Below, one piece after another: positions 1-8,572 of a stretch of 64,000 nt of DNA. The position numbers and the translations under genes are program-made. The notes beneath the pieces were generated by a model. That model was not told the DNA's origin, searched no databases, and was given only the letters and a program-made list of their open reading frames with translations. The stretch covers positions 3,274,336 to 3,338,335 of the forward strand of contig NC_019695.1 in NCBI RefSeq assembly GCF_000317125.1, read 5' to 3'. Position 1 is the stretch's first letter. The number at the start of each line of letters is the position of its first letter. The DNA comes from Chroococcidiopsis thermalis PCC 7203 (lineage in GTDB: Bacteria; Cyanobacteriota; Cyanobacteriia; Cyanobacteriales; Chroococcidiopsidaceae).

Positions 1-19
1 TACTTACGATTATAAATTT

Positions 20-373
20 CTATAGATCGAGAGAACTTAAGATAGTTCCATGCAGCATGTCTCTAGAAGGATGCCACAGATATTCTTTAAGATTGATTTT
101 TCCGGCTGAGTTGAATTTTATTCCTTCTTGCTCTAGCAACGTTTTTTGTAAGTAGTCTGCACCATGTCGCAGAGGTGAATAGGAGATTTCGCCTTTTGCA
201 TTAATCACTCGCTGCCAGGGAATATCAGAGTTTTTATCCACGCGATAAAGAGCATAGCCGACTAGACGAGCTTTACCATAGAGATTTGCTAAGTCTGCTA
301 TTTGTCCGTAGGTGGCTACTTTTCCTCTAGGAATTTGGCGCACTATGTTGTAGATGGTATTGTAGGTAGACAT
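20..373 (-). CDS. Alkyltransferase-like (ATL) DNA-binding protein, MGMT family
   Basis: This 117-residue protein has the C-terminal DNA-binding fold of O6-alkylguanine-DNA alkyltransferases, with the helix segment IPRGKVATYGQIA at residues 14-26 and a candidate arginine finger at R36. The active-site cysteine of the PCHRV motif is replaced by tryptophan (PWQRV, W53). In known ATL proteins this change abolishes alkyl transfer, and the protein instead binds O6-alkylguanine lesions and hands them to nucleotide excision repair. A catalytic role is therefore unlikely. The gene stands alone, with heptamer repeats upstream. The family call is firm; the repair role is inferred from ATL homologues. 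Confidence 0.85.
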   Translation of the reverse strand: MSTYNTIYNIVRQIPRGKVATYGQIADLANLYGKARLVGYALYRVDKNSDIPWQRVINAKGEISYSPLRHGADYLQKTLLEQEGIKFNSAGKINLKEYLWHPSRDMLHGTILSSLDL

Positions 374-510
374 TTGGCAGTTATCAGTTACCAGTTATCA
401 GGGTGTGGGGTGTGGGGTGTAGTGAGTGGTGAATTTTGAATTTTCTTGCTCCCTCAGCTCTCTTTTTCCCCTGATCTCCAGCCACTAGCCACTAGCCACC
501 AGTCACTGTT
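374..510. repeat. Heptamer short tandem repeats
   Basis: The gap holds degenerate 7-base repeats: a run built on GTGGGGT/GTGTAGT around 399-427 and a run built on CCACTAG around 481-505. They are of the cyanobacterial STRR type. No promoter or gene was recognised here. Confidence 0.7.
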
Positions 511-1878
511 TCATCGTGGAAATACGTCAATAATTTGATTCAGGTTCATGGCGTAAAATTCATCGCGGTGTGTTATCCCTGCTAATTCCCACAAAAATAC
601 GCCTTTTGCTCCCAATTGAAAAGCCTGTTCTGCCCAGTTTCGATAAATTGGAATTCGTTCTTTTTGTAATACAGTAGCTGGGAGAGGAGAACGATCTGTT
701 TCTGACTGACAGCGACACCAGCCCATTTCTCCTAAATACCAAGGTTTATTACCAAATACAGTAGCGCGAGATTTTATCCATTCTTCTCCCATTTTTACGT
801 AACTTTCGGGAGTCTGGGGGCGATCTGATTGTAGTAAATAATCCCAACCACGGCGATCGCGGAATCGTCTACCACACTCGTTAGGTTTGTTAAATTCTAC
901 TGCTTCATGGGTATACATGTGGATGCTTCCCATTGTCAAAGTACTATTTGGCGCAAACAGATTAGTTTTTAGATCGATTCCTTCATAATACTGGCTTTCG
1001 TTTTTGAGATAATTTAATTGCAAGTCTATAGGAGAATTCAACCAACCCTCTTCACCTGTAGTAATATTAACTTTTGGCAAACTCCTTTTCACAAAACTAG
1101 CTTGACGATTTAACCACTGAGCCACTATTTGATGAGAATATAAATTGTTCTCAATCTTTTGATTCTCCATACTGTAGCGATTCTTACCCCGTGGTTCGTT
1201 CATAATATCGAGAATTGCCACTTGAGAATATTTTCGACAAACTTGAAGTACGGGTTGAATGTGAGTTTGAAATAATTTTTCAATTGCTGGGCTTGTATAA
1301 AAATCAAGGCTATATTTCAAATAATATTCTTCATCTTTGCGGTTGCAATAAGCGTCGAACCATTCTTCTCGCTCGATTTTGCTTACCCATTCTAAATATC
1401 TAAGAATACCACCGTACTCGATCCAATAGTTAGCCAAAACAGGCACGATATAGAATTCCATTTCGGCTAATGACTGCATCATTGCGTCTAAAACATCTAG
1501 CACTCGACGATCCATTTGTTGAGCCGTCGTCCACAGCATGGCATCAAAATGAAACGGTCGATTGACTCCCTTTTTTACAGTTTGTCTTTTGTCTGAGGGA
1601 TAGTTATTACCAGCAAGAAACCGAATTGCATTAATTTTACTGCGATCGCGTAATCTCGCTAATCCCAGTTCGTCTTGCAGGTATTTGCGGATGGTTTGAC
1701 GTAGATTAGCTTGAGGATTTTCCTTTGCTTTCCGATAGCTTTCTGTCAAAAGATAGAAAGCATTAATTCCATAAAAAGGTTCGGAAGCTGCACTATTAGC
1801 AGGTAGTAAATGAGTGGCGATCGCTCCCATCGCTGCATACGATCCAGCTTGAATTAATTGCCTTCTAGTTAGATTCAT
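511..1878 (-). CDS. Secreted GH5-like glycoside hydrolase (cellulase/mannanase type)
   Basis: A (beta/alpha)8-barrel glycosidase of clan GH-A type. It has the acid/base motif DIMNEPRG in the middle and the likely nucleophile motif LGEMGW near the C-terminus, as in GH5 and related families. The N-terminus (TRRQLIQAG followed by a hydrophobic stretch) looks like a twin-arginine signal, so export to the periplasm or beyond is expected. The longest frame begins at a TTG at 1896 inside a heptamer repeat; the ATG at 1878 is preferred because it starts directly before the Tat motif. It is the last gene of a minus-strand polysaccharide-related group. Probable role: trimming a beta-linked glucan or mannan. 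The exact substrate cannot be read from the sequence. Confidence 0.75.
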   Translation of the reverse strand: MNLTRRQLIQAGSYAAMGAIATHLLPANSAASEPFYGINAFYLLTESYRKAKENPQANLRQTIRKYLQDELGLARLRDRSKINAIRFLAGNNYPSDKRQTVKKGVNRPFHFDAMLWTTAQQMDRRVLDVLDAMMQSLAEMEFYIVPVLANYWIEYGGILRYLEWVSKIEREEWFDAYCNRKDEEYYLKYSLDFYTSPAIEKLFQTHIQPVLQVCRKYSQVAILDIMNEPRGKNRYSMENQKIENNLYSHQIVAQWLNRQASFVKRSLPKVNITTGEEGWLNSPIDLQLNYLKNESQYYEGIDLKTNLFAPNSTLTMGSIHMYTHEAVEFNKPNECGRRFRDRRGWDYLLQSDRPQTPESYVKMGEEWIKSRATVFGNKPWYLGEMGWCRCQSETDRSPLPATVLQKERIPIYRNWAEQAFQLGAKGVFLWELAGITHRDEFYAMNLNQIIDVFPR

Positions 1879-2041
1879 ATGAAAGTTAAAAGTCAAAAGC
1901 TAAAAGTTAAAATAAACTGAGTTAGAGTATCGGGTTAACTAGCTTAATTTCATAAGCGATCGCTCCACCAAAATTAATTTAACCGTTTGTTGCATCAATA
2001 CGATAACGTTTTGACTTTTGACTTTCAACTTTTGACTTTCT
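1879..2041. repeat. Heptamer repeats flanking the hydrolase gene
   Basis: Both ends of this gap carry runs of a TTTTGAC/TTTTAAC-type heptamer (about 1880-1912 and 2010-2041). The proximal run supplies an in-frame TTG start upstream of the hydrolase gene. The middle holds one HIP1 octamer and nothing else recognisable. Confidence 0.6.
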
Positions 2042-2866
2042 TCACGGTGACTTTGGCTCTGTAGGGGGCGCAGGTGTTTCTGATTCTGCCTTTTTCCCAG
2101 CTCCGAATGTATACCAAATTTGAGCTTCAAAACTGCCACCAAATTCAGTTAAGTTTTTAAAACCACCTACAGACAAAGTTAAATTGTCATTTGCACCCCA
2201 ACGCATCTGTCCGCCGATTTTGGAAAAATCTTCGTTATCTGATTCTCGCAAGCGATAAATCCCGTAAAATTGGGTTGCGAGGGCGAACCGACGCAATATA
2301 TCGACGCTGAGTTCTCCAGTGAGACGCAACTCATCGCTAGACGAGCCAAAATAATCGCGATAGCCGACTTCTACAGTTCCATAACCAAAACGCTGTTTGC
2401 CAACTTGAAAGCCTCGGCTGACGGGTAAACTCACTTCTAAGCCAACATCTTGATTCCCCGCACCGGAGGGATCGTCGTCAGCATCGTAACCTAAAGGCAC
2501 GATGATATTAGCTTGTAAGGCTGTTGCCCAGTAGGGATCGCGGTTGAAGCGCCAGCGAATACCAGTTTCTTGAGGTGCAAAGCCTGAATTTTCATCTCCG
2601 CCTCTGTCGTCATTTTTCGACCAAGCAAAGGGTGATTTGAAAATAAAGGTCAAATTGTCTTGTAAACCATGTTCTAGATAAAACTGAATTTCTTGTTTGT
2701 GAAAAGTGTCGGTATCGAAATTGCTATAGCTGAGGGAAGTGAAGTTGAAGTTTTTTGGTTGAGTAAATCCCCCTGCTAAACTTGGCAATGATTCTGCGAT
2801 CGCGCATACTCCGCTGAGTAACACTGTAGCGATCGCTCCTTTGAGGTGCTTTACCCTAAAGCCCAT
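2042..2866 (-). CDS. Putative outer-membrane beta-barrel protein
   Basis: A 274-residue protein with an N-terminal signal peptide (hydrophobic stretch ending near ESLPSLAGG). It then has alternating short amphipathic strands rich in aromatic residues, such as WRFNRDPYW, GYGTVEVGYRDYFG and FEAQIWYTFG, and resembles MetA/phenol-degradation-type barrel proteins. A strong ribosome site (AGGAGGGAG) lies 2-3 bases before ATG 2866. The start overlaps the upstream gene by 16 bases, so the two are probably co-translated. In a locus for an extracellular polysaccharide it could be a pore or anchoring barrel; that is inference. The C-terminal tail is low-complexity (PAPPTEPKSP). Confidence 0.55.
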   Translation of the reverse strand: MGFRVKHLKGAIATVLLSGVCAIAESLPSLAGGFTQPKNFNFTSLSYSNFDTDTFHKQEIQFYLEHGLQDNLTFIFKSPFAWSKNDDRGGDENSGFAPQETGIRWRFNRDPYWATALQANIIVPLGYDADDDPSGAGNQDVGLEVSLPVSRGFQVGKQRFGYGTVEVGYRDYFGSSSDELRLTGELSVDILRRFALATQFYGIYRLRESDNEDFSKIGGQMRWGANDNLTLSVGGFKNLTEFGGSFEAQIWYTFGAGKKAESETPAPPTEPKSP

Positions 2867-3936
2867 TCTCCCTCCTGTATGACTCCTTTAAAAGTCTTTG
2901 CGGCATCTAGGGCATTATAGGGATTATTCTTGTACAAACCGTAGTGCATTAAAGAAAACTTATCTAGTCCCATGTCAGAAACTGTTTTTAACCAACTCGG
3001 TTGTGCCATGATCGCAAAGTCTCGCGTCACCGTATCGGCACGACCCCCATTGGGATGAAATTCTTTAATTGAAGGCTCGTAGTGCGACACCATCAAGGAT
3101 TTGCGGTATTTGGAAAAAATTTCGCAACACTGGCGAATTTGTTCGGGGTTGCCTGGGTCTGGACGCTGAATTTCTGGGTTAAATTCCCCTGCTGGTCTGG
3201 GTCGCATCGATTGAAAAGCAACACCATCCATTTGCTGCATCATCTGGGCAAAAGGGGGAATCATGCTTCTACCGCTACCCTTGTTAGGAAAATCAAACGT
3301 CACAATCCATCCACCCCAACTGGGAGCTACCCAAGCACTAGGCAACTGACGCTTAATAATTGCCCTCGCCTGCAAAAGATTTTGCATCAGTTTTTCGTAG
3401 TATTTTTCGGTTTGGGCGTTATACGTATCTGCGGGTACGCGCCAGTAGGAAAATTCAGTTGCTAGCGTCCAGTAGGTTTGTCTGCCTTTAGGATTGGCTT
3501 TGCGAATGTATCCAGCTAATTCTTCCAAGTCTTCTAAGTATTGCTGGGAGATGTGATAGTCTCCCGTAGGTAGTTTAGTATCATCTTCCCAGGTAATGAC
3601 TTGTAAGCTGTAACCAGCTGAAAACCAAGCTGATAGCAACCCTTGTCGATGCCAAATTCGCCAGAAACTCAAATCGCCTTGTTTCCCATTAACACAGTTG
3701 AGCCACCCAGTGAGAAAATCGGGCGACCAAGCTTGAACTAATTCTCGCACGGCGGGGTTTGCTTTAATCTCTCCTATGAGTTGAGCCGGATCTGCTCCAA
3801 CACCAAGATGCCAACGGGTAGCGTTGCCTGCTTGCAATACTGGCTCTTTGCCAGCAAAACGGCGATCGCAAAATGTTAGCAGCATCGAAGTGGCAAACAA
3901 ACCTTGCAAATATTGACGACGAGAATAGCGGTTCAT
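2851..3936 (-). CDS. Tat-type secreted protein, possible glycosidase fold, function unknown
   Basis: 361 residues. The N-terminus SRRQYLQG followed by a hydrophobic run resembles a twin-arginine signal; a cysteine after LLTF could be a poor lipobox. The body is rich in Trp and Tyr and contains barrel-like segments (WTLATEFSYW, VAPSWGGWIV, DGVAFQSMRPRP, LMVSHYEPS) with candidate acidic catalytic residues, reminiscent of DUF4434-type or GH-A barrels. I cannot name the family. The start ATG overlaps the stop of the upstream membrane gene as ATGA, and its end overlaps the next gene, so it lies in the middle of a tight three-gene unit. Confidence 0.6.
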   Translation of the reverse strand: MNRYSRRQYLQGLFATSMLLTFCDRRFAGKEPVLQAGNATRWHLGVGADPAQLIGEIKANPAVRELVQAWSPDFLTGWLNCVNGKQGDLSFWRIWHRQGLLSAWFSAGYSLQVITWEDDTKLPTGDYHISQQYLEDLEELAGYIRKANPKGRQTYWTLATEFSYWRVPADTYNAQTEKYYEKLMQNLLQARAIIKRQLPSAWVAPSWGGWIVTFDFPNKGSGRSMIPPFAQMMQQMDGVAFQSMRPRPAGEFNPEIQRPDPGNPEQIRQCCEIFSKYRKSLMVSHYEPSIKEFHPNGGRADTVTRDFAIMAQPSWLKTVSDMGLDKFSLMHYGLYKNNPYNALDAAKTFKGVIQEGEWALG

Positions 3937-5444
3937 GGTGGGCTAAGGCGTTGCAGAAGCTTATAGTGTGGGTTGCCAAATACCTCCTGAAAACCTGGCA
4001 GTGTAGTTTCAGTTAGTTGAGGCCAATAAGATAAAATCCGGTCTTGCTCGCTACCGCGAGTCTGCGCCCCTGGAATCAAAATATAATCTGTCAGCAAATC
4101 TGGCTGTTGTAAAGCCAAGAAAAACTCGTTTTGATAGGGCAAAATAAAGTAGCTAGCATCATTGAGCATGTAAATCACTGGAAAGTTAACTGCATCGTCA
4201 AGTAATACCTTTTGACCTGGTAAAAGTTTTTCGTGCAACACCTGAGCAATTTGTCTTTGTGCTTGTTTTTGTTGCAGCCATTGTTGTACTGGAATTGTGG
4301 TCAAATGTTCTTGACCAGAGATCTGTCGCCAGAAAATAGCTTCTTCTGGTATGACCCGATCTTGTTGTAAGAAAGACACACCGATCGCTAAATTGGCAGC
4401 TAAAGCTGCTGTCAGCAAGGAACGCTGCCAGAATTGAGTTGGAGTTTGGAGTTGGACGATCGCTGGTAGAATTCCTAAAAAAACTCCAAAGCGGCTGACC
4501 TCTGCCATAAAGGCTCCCTGAAAAAATCCAGCTACTAAAAGCATGACTGGCAATAGCAAAATTGCTGTAAATAACAGCTTTTGTTTCGATTTCCAGATCG
4601 TCCAACCCGCGATCGCTAAATATACAGGCACGACTTGTACTAGCCAAGCGAAGCTCTGCCACCAACTATTCAAAAAATCCTCTTGTTGCAAGAAGATTTT
4701 AGTTTCTGCTAATCTCATCCCGCTGTAATGGCTGTTGAGAAAATAGTAGGCATCTCCAGTAAACATCCAGTTCATATACAACCACGTCGCAATCAGGACG
4801 AGGCTCATGAATAGGGTGACTAAGATTGCCGTTACTTTAAAATCCCAAGCTTCGGTAGGAAATAACAGCAGAACGATTAAGGCGACTGCGGGTAAAATTA
4901 GCCACGCTTCGTAACGCAGTAGCATTAGGGGCGCTAATCCCAGTCCTAATAGAACTAAGAGTAAGGTAGTCGGTAGCGATGGTATTTCTTGCCCTTTCGC
5001 CAACATCCATAGCACTGCCATCAGCAGCATCAAGAAAATCGTCACGGCAACCCAAACTGGACTTCGCAGTAGCATTAAGCTAAAAGCGGGGTTCAAGACA
5101 ATTAAGACAGTCCAAACGCTACGCCAAATCGCAGGAACGGCAATATTGCCCATCTGCCAGACAATTAACCCGACTGCGATCGCCCCTAGCAAGGCTTGCA
5201 AGGTAATCGCCGAGCCAACAATCAACGTGGAATAGACCATTAGTGGCGGAAAAATGGACACGATCGCCCGATATCGGGGTTCAGCTCCATTGAGGGCTTG
5301 CAGTGCTTTTGCTCCCAGAAACTCCGTATCGTAGTTAGAAAAGCCACTCATATCTAGCCAAGCCAAAATCAGACCCAGCCCGATCAGAGCGATTGCCCCT
5401 GCACTTAGCCCTTTCAAAAGATTAGGCATGTCGGAATTGACCAA
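3933..5444 (-). CDS. Polytopic membrane protein, GT-C glycosyltransferase-like
   Basis: 503 residues with roughly ten hydrophobic segments in the first 350 residues and a soluble C-terminal domain. An acidic first periplasmic loop (SNYDTEFLGAKALQ) follows transmembrane helix 1, the usual layout of lipid-linked sugar-dependent GT-C enzymes (ArnT/PMT or DUF2029 type). Such proteins transfer sugars from polyprenyl carriers on the periplasmic side. It is the first gene of the minus-strand unit that continues with the secreted protein and the barrel protein. Clear GT-C motifs beyond the loop are not visible, so the activity is a moderate inference. Confidence 0.55.
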   Translation of the reverse strand: MVNSDMPNLLKGLSAGAIALIGLGLILAWLDMSGFSNYDTEFLGAKALQALNGAEPRYRAIVSIFPPLMVYSTLIVGSAITLQALLGAIAVGLIVWQMGNIAVPAIWRSVWTVLIVLNPAFSLMLLRSPVWVAVTIFLMLLMAVLWMLAKGQEIPSLPTTLLLVLLGLGLAPLMLLRYEAWLILPAVALIVLLLFPTEAWDFKVTAILVTLFMSLVLIATWLYMNWMFTGDAYYFLNSHYSGMRLAETKIFLQQEDFLNSWWQSFAWLVQVVPVYLAIAGWTIWKSKQKLLFTAILLLPVMLLVAGFFQGAFMAEVSRFGVFLGILPAIVQLQTPTQFWQRSLLTAALAANLAIGVSFLQQDRVIPEEAIFWRQISGQEHLTTIPVQQWLQQKQAQRQIAQVLHEKLLPGQKVLLDDAVNFPVIYMLNDASYFILPYQNEFFLALQQPDLLTDYILIPGAQTRGSEQDRILSYWPQLTETTLPGFQEVFGNPHYKLLQRLSPP

Positions 5445-6484
5445 AGATAGTTCATTTATTTACGTTAATCGGTCGCGGCTATCTCGCGTCCAATTCATTT
5501 GACCGTGCTAATGAAACTATTGGTTCTTGTTGCAACTCGTGCAGCAAGCGCAGAGCAGGGAGAATACAATCGGAGCGGGCTTCTACTTACCTTGAATTCC
5601 CAGAGATCGGATTGGAATTTCTGATGGCAAGACTCAGACCTTCCCTTCTCATGATTCCTCTGTTCGTGCAGGAGGCAGCAGGATCGATCCATCTGCTATT
5701 GACTTGCCACCTACTTTTTTCTCGATATACTCGATCTAACTGTTGCCATTTGCTCCAGCCTGCATGTATTAAGTAGTTATGTTTTTTCATATGCTGCACG
5801 TTCATGCATATACTCTACGTATATATGGACTCAGGCAAAGCTCCTAACTAGAAATGTGACATAATTTGTTGCCCATATCTTTGAGTCACTGTTTTTATTT
5901 ATACCATACCTTGAGTAGTTATTTATACTCTATTGAGCGAATATTTGTAGCTTGATATAGGCTAAAGGTGAAGCGGTCGCTCGGTCTTAAAACTTGAAAA
6001 CTGGAAACAAAATCGGAACTATAATTGTCAGTGATGTTTTTACAATCAACCAATTAAAAGTTATATAGCAATCTACCTTGTTATCTCAATCTATGTTGCC
6101 TGTTAGATTTTGACAACCAGGAGTCAGGAGTCAGAAGAATTAATTGAAGACTTTGTTAGACAAACCCACAGATAGGCAAACCCAGATTTATGCAGACCCA
6201 TAGCCTACGCTCAGACTATTATGCGTACCCTGTCGTACAGATTCAAGGAAGGCGATCGCTCGGTCGAGACAAACGCAGTGAGATTGTTATATTTGGGTAG
6301 TTGCTTTGACTGCCTATTTATTATTTAATAGCTGAATTGCTTGTTAATCTGTTGCAGACCCATATTATAAGCCACTTGTCCAACTTATTAGAATTATTTT
6401 TATATAACTTTATGTCGATTGAGACAAGCCATTATGAGTAGTGTTTCTTAACTGGTAAAACATACAAAAAATCAACAGGCGATC
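5445..6484. other. 1.04-kb divergent intergenic region before the GT2 locus
   Basis: This spacer separates the minus-strand membrane gene from the plus-strand synthase genes. Short open frames at 5495-5805 on the minus strand have no recognisable domain or convincing ribosome site. Around 6118-6140 there is a short heptamer run (GGAGTCA units), and HIP1 octamers occur near 6250. The remainder is AT-rich and could hold two divergent promoters and long leaders. No terminator, tRNA or known riboswitch was recognised. Confidence 0.5.
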
Positions 6485-8572
6485 GTGCCAACCGATCGAA
6501 AATTAGCGAAGATTAAAAATTTTGTGAGAGATTGTGCGACCGATAGGAGAAAAGTCTTGAATAGGAAAAATAGCCGCACTGCGATCGAATTAGGGCTAAG
6601 CGCGATCGCGCCTTTGTGCTTGTGTTTGGGAGTTACTCCTACCGTGCTAGCTCAATCAGCAGAAGTCATTTCCCTAAAAACGCTCGGTTATAATCGTTCC
6701 ATCGTCCTGAGCGGAGTCAATCCAGCAGTTGAAATCAGCGTTCCCGCGCCTAGAGGTGGACTTGACCCTAGTAAGAGTTTCATGGAGCTAAAGCTGGAAC
6801 CCTCATCGGTACTCAACGAGAATTCTTCCGTGCGGTTGCTCGTCTATGGCGAGCCGATGAAAGTTATTTCTGTCAAATCGCTGCTAGCAAATCCGGTTGT
6901 CAAGCTACCTATACCACCTCTGCCTGCCGGAGAATCGTATATTAATGTATCGATCCAGCCCTATTTATTCATCACTAACGATACCCGCCGAGATATACCT
7001 ACAGGTAATCTATTTTTAAAAGTCAATAAAGATAGTTTTTTCCAAATTACGCCACAGTATACCGATAATAGTATTGATGGCTTCTTCAAGTCTTTCTACA
7101 AGCAAATCGATCTCGTCGTTCCCAACCAGCTGAATCGCGATCGCGCCGAAGTTGCCTTGTGGCTGTACAGCGTTTTAGCCTACCAGTTTCGCGAATATCA
7201 AATTCCGATCCTCTGGCGTTGGGGTACAGCTCCCGCTACGCCTGGTTCAGCGCAAGTTGTGCTACACAACGACCCGAACGGTCCTGATGTGGAGCGACGG
7301 GGAACTGTATTGCGGGTGCGGGCAAATCCCAGAGCCGTACAGTCTCTAGCCGCAGATTTCTATCAGCCAGCTTTAGTAGGGCGGGGTTTAACGCTAGAGA
7401 GCGTCGATACCTTTAGACCGAGAGCCAATATCCAAAGCCGTTCGTTTCAAGAACTTGGCGTTCGCAACAGCGTCATCCGCATGTCTGCGGGAACGCAATC
7501 AATGCCCTTGCAATTCGATTTAGCTCAACTGGGGGGAAGACCGCAAAATTTAGATCTCGCCTTGAATGCCACTTTTACCCCTACCTACGGACAGCAGGGA
7601 GAGCGCCTCACCGCGCAAGTTTACCTTAACAATACCTTAATCCAGTCTTACAATCTTCAAGATAAGACCGTTCTAAAAACAACCCTGGCTTTGCCGACTA
7701 ACCTACTACAGCGGACGAATAATCTAGAGGTGATGTTTGCCTACGCTCCCAACGAAGGCGGTGGAGCAAACAAACCCACGGGTGAAGTGATCGTTCAACT
7801 CGATCGGGAGTCGTTTTTGAGTTGGAGCGGCTACCAAGGTCCAACAGGGACTTTAAGCGATTTACCCCATGTGTTTTTGCAACCGGGACAGTTAGTTATC
7901 GATACTTCTAGACCCTCATTACTAGCCGCAACAGCTTATCTATTAGGAGCGATTAGTCGCTTGGGGCAGCAACCCGTGTTTCCTCAACTGGTAGATGCGG
8001 CATCTGTTCGAGATTGGTCGAATTTACCCAAAGATCAACTCGACAGACCCCCAACGTGGAGACTCATGGCGATCGCGCCTCAAACTCACGCTCTCCCAGC
8101 ACCAGTACGGCTGAATGAAGGCACGTTTGAAATTTTCAACCCCGTCAATCAAAAGCTGTTACTGCAAGCTCAACCTACAGATCCGTTTGGAATTCTCCAA
8201 TATTTTAACTATCAAAATACACCTACCCTGTGGTTGAGTTGGTGGGGGCTAGAGCCAGCGATGGCAGAACAGTTAGGACAAGCTTTGGGCGACCCGCGCA
8301 CTTTGTTAGCCAGCCAGTTAGATGGTAACGTCGTCACCGCCACCGACTCGCGACGAGTCCAAATTTGGGATTTGGGCGATCGCACTCTGCAAGTTAACTA
8401 CCCAGGGGCGAGAAGCTGGCAAATCTTCTGGCAGCGTTACGTCAACCCTTTAATTGTAGTCGGTTTGATCTTGGGGGGATTCGTTGCTTGGCGAATTTAT
8501 CAGCGCGTCGGGCGATCGCCTGGTGCTACAGCTACAGCCGCTAATCCAGTTGAAAAAGCTAAAAAACTATGA
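6485..8572 (+). CDS. BcsB-like periplasmic subunit of a polysaccharide synthase
   Basis: 695 residues. A late signal peptide (about residues 35-57, ending TVLAQS) is followed by a long beta-rich periplasmic region and a single C-terminal membrane anchor (PLIVVGLILGGFVAWRIY). This is the layout of BcsB, the carbohydrate-binding partner that guides the nascent glucan chain from the synthase. The GTG start at 6485 gives an n-region of about 35 residues; a later TTG near 6557 is possible. The next gene starts inside its stop codon (ATGA), implying coupled translation with the GT2 synthase. Assignment rests on architecture, neighbourhood and family-like segments such as LPTNLLQRTNNLEV. Confidence 0.75.
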   Translation: MPTDRKLAKIKNFVRDCATDRRKVLNRKNSRTAIELGLSAIAPLCLCLGVTPTVLAQSAEVISLKTLGYNRSIVLSGVNPAVEISVPAPRGGLDPSKSFMELKLEPSSVLNENSSVRLLVYGEPMKVISVKSLLANPVVKLPIPPLPAGESYINVSIQPYLFITNDTRRDIPTGNLFLKVNKDSFFQITPQYTDNSIDGFFKSFYKQIDLVVPNQLNRDRAEVALWLYSVLAYQFREYQIPILWRWGTAPATPGSAQVVLHNDPNGPDVERRGTVLRVRANPRAVQSLAADFYQPALVGRGLTLESVDTFRPRANIQSRSFQELGVRNSVIRMSAGTQSMPLQFDLAQLGGRPQNLDLALNATFTPTYGQQGERLTAQVYLNNTLIQSYNLQDKTVLKTTLALPTNLLQRTNNLEVMFAYAPNEGGGANKPTGEVIVQLDRESFLSWSGYQGPTGTLSDLPHVFLQPGQLVIDTSRPSLLAATAYLLGAISRLGQQPVFPQLVDAASVRDWSNLPKDQLDRPPTWRLMAIAPQTHALPAPVRLNEGTFEIFNPVNQKLLLQAQPTDPFGILQYFNYQNTPTLWLSWWGLEPAMAEQLGQALGDPRTLLASQLDGNVVTATDSRRVQIWDLGDRTLQVNYPGARSWQIFWQRYVNPLIVVGLILGGFVAWRIYQRVGRSPGATATAANPVEKAKKL

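Noticed and set aside
5587-5805. 72-codon minus-strand open frame in the polysaccharide spacer
   Set aside because: No ribosome site, no recognisable domain and unusual composition; probably chance.
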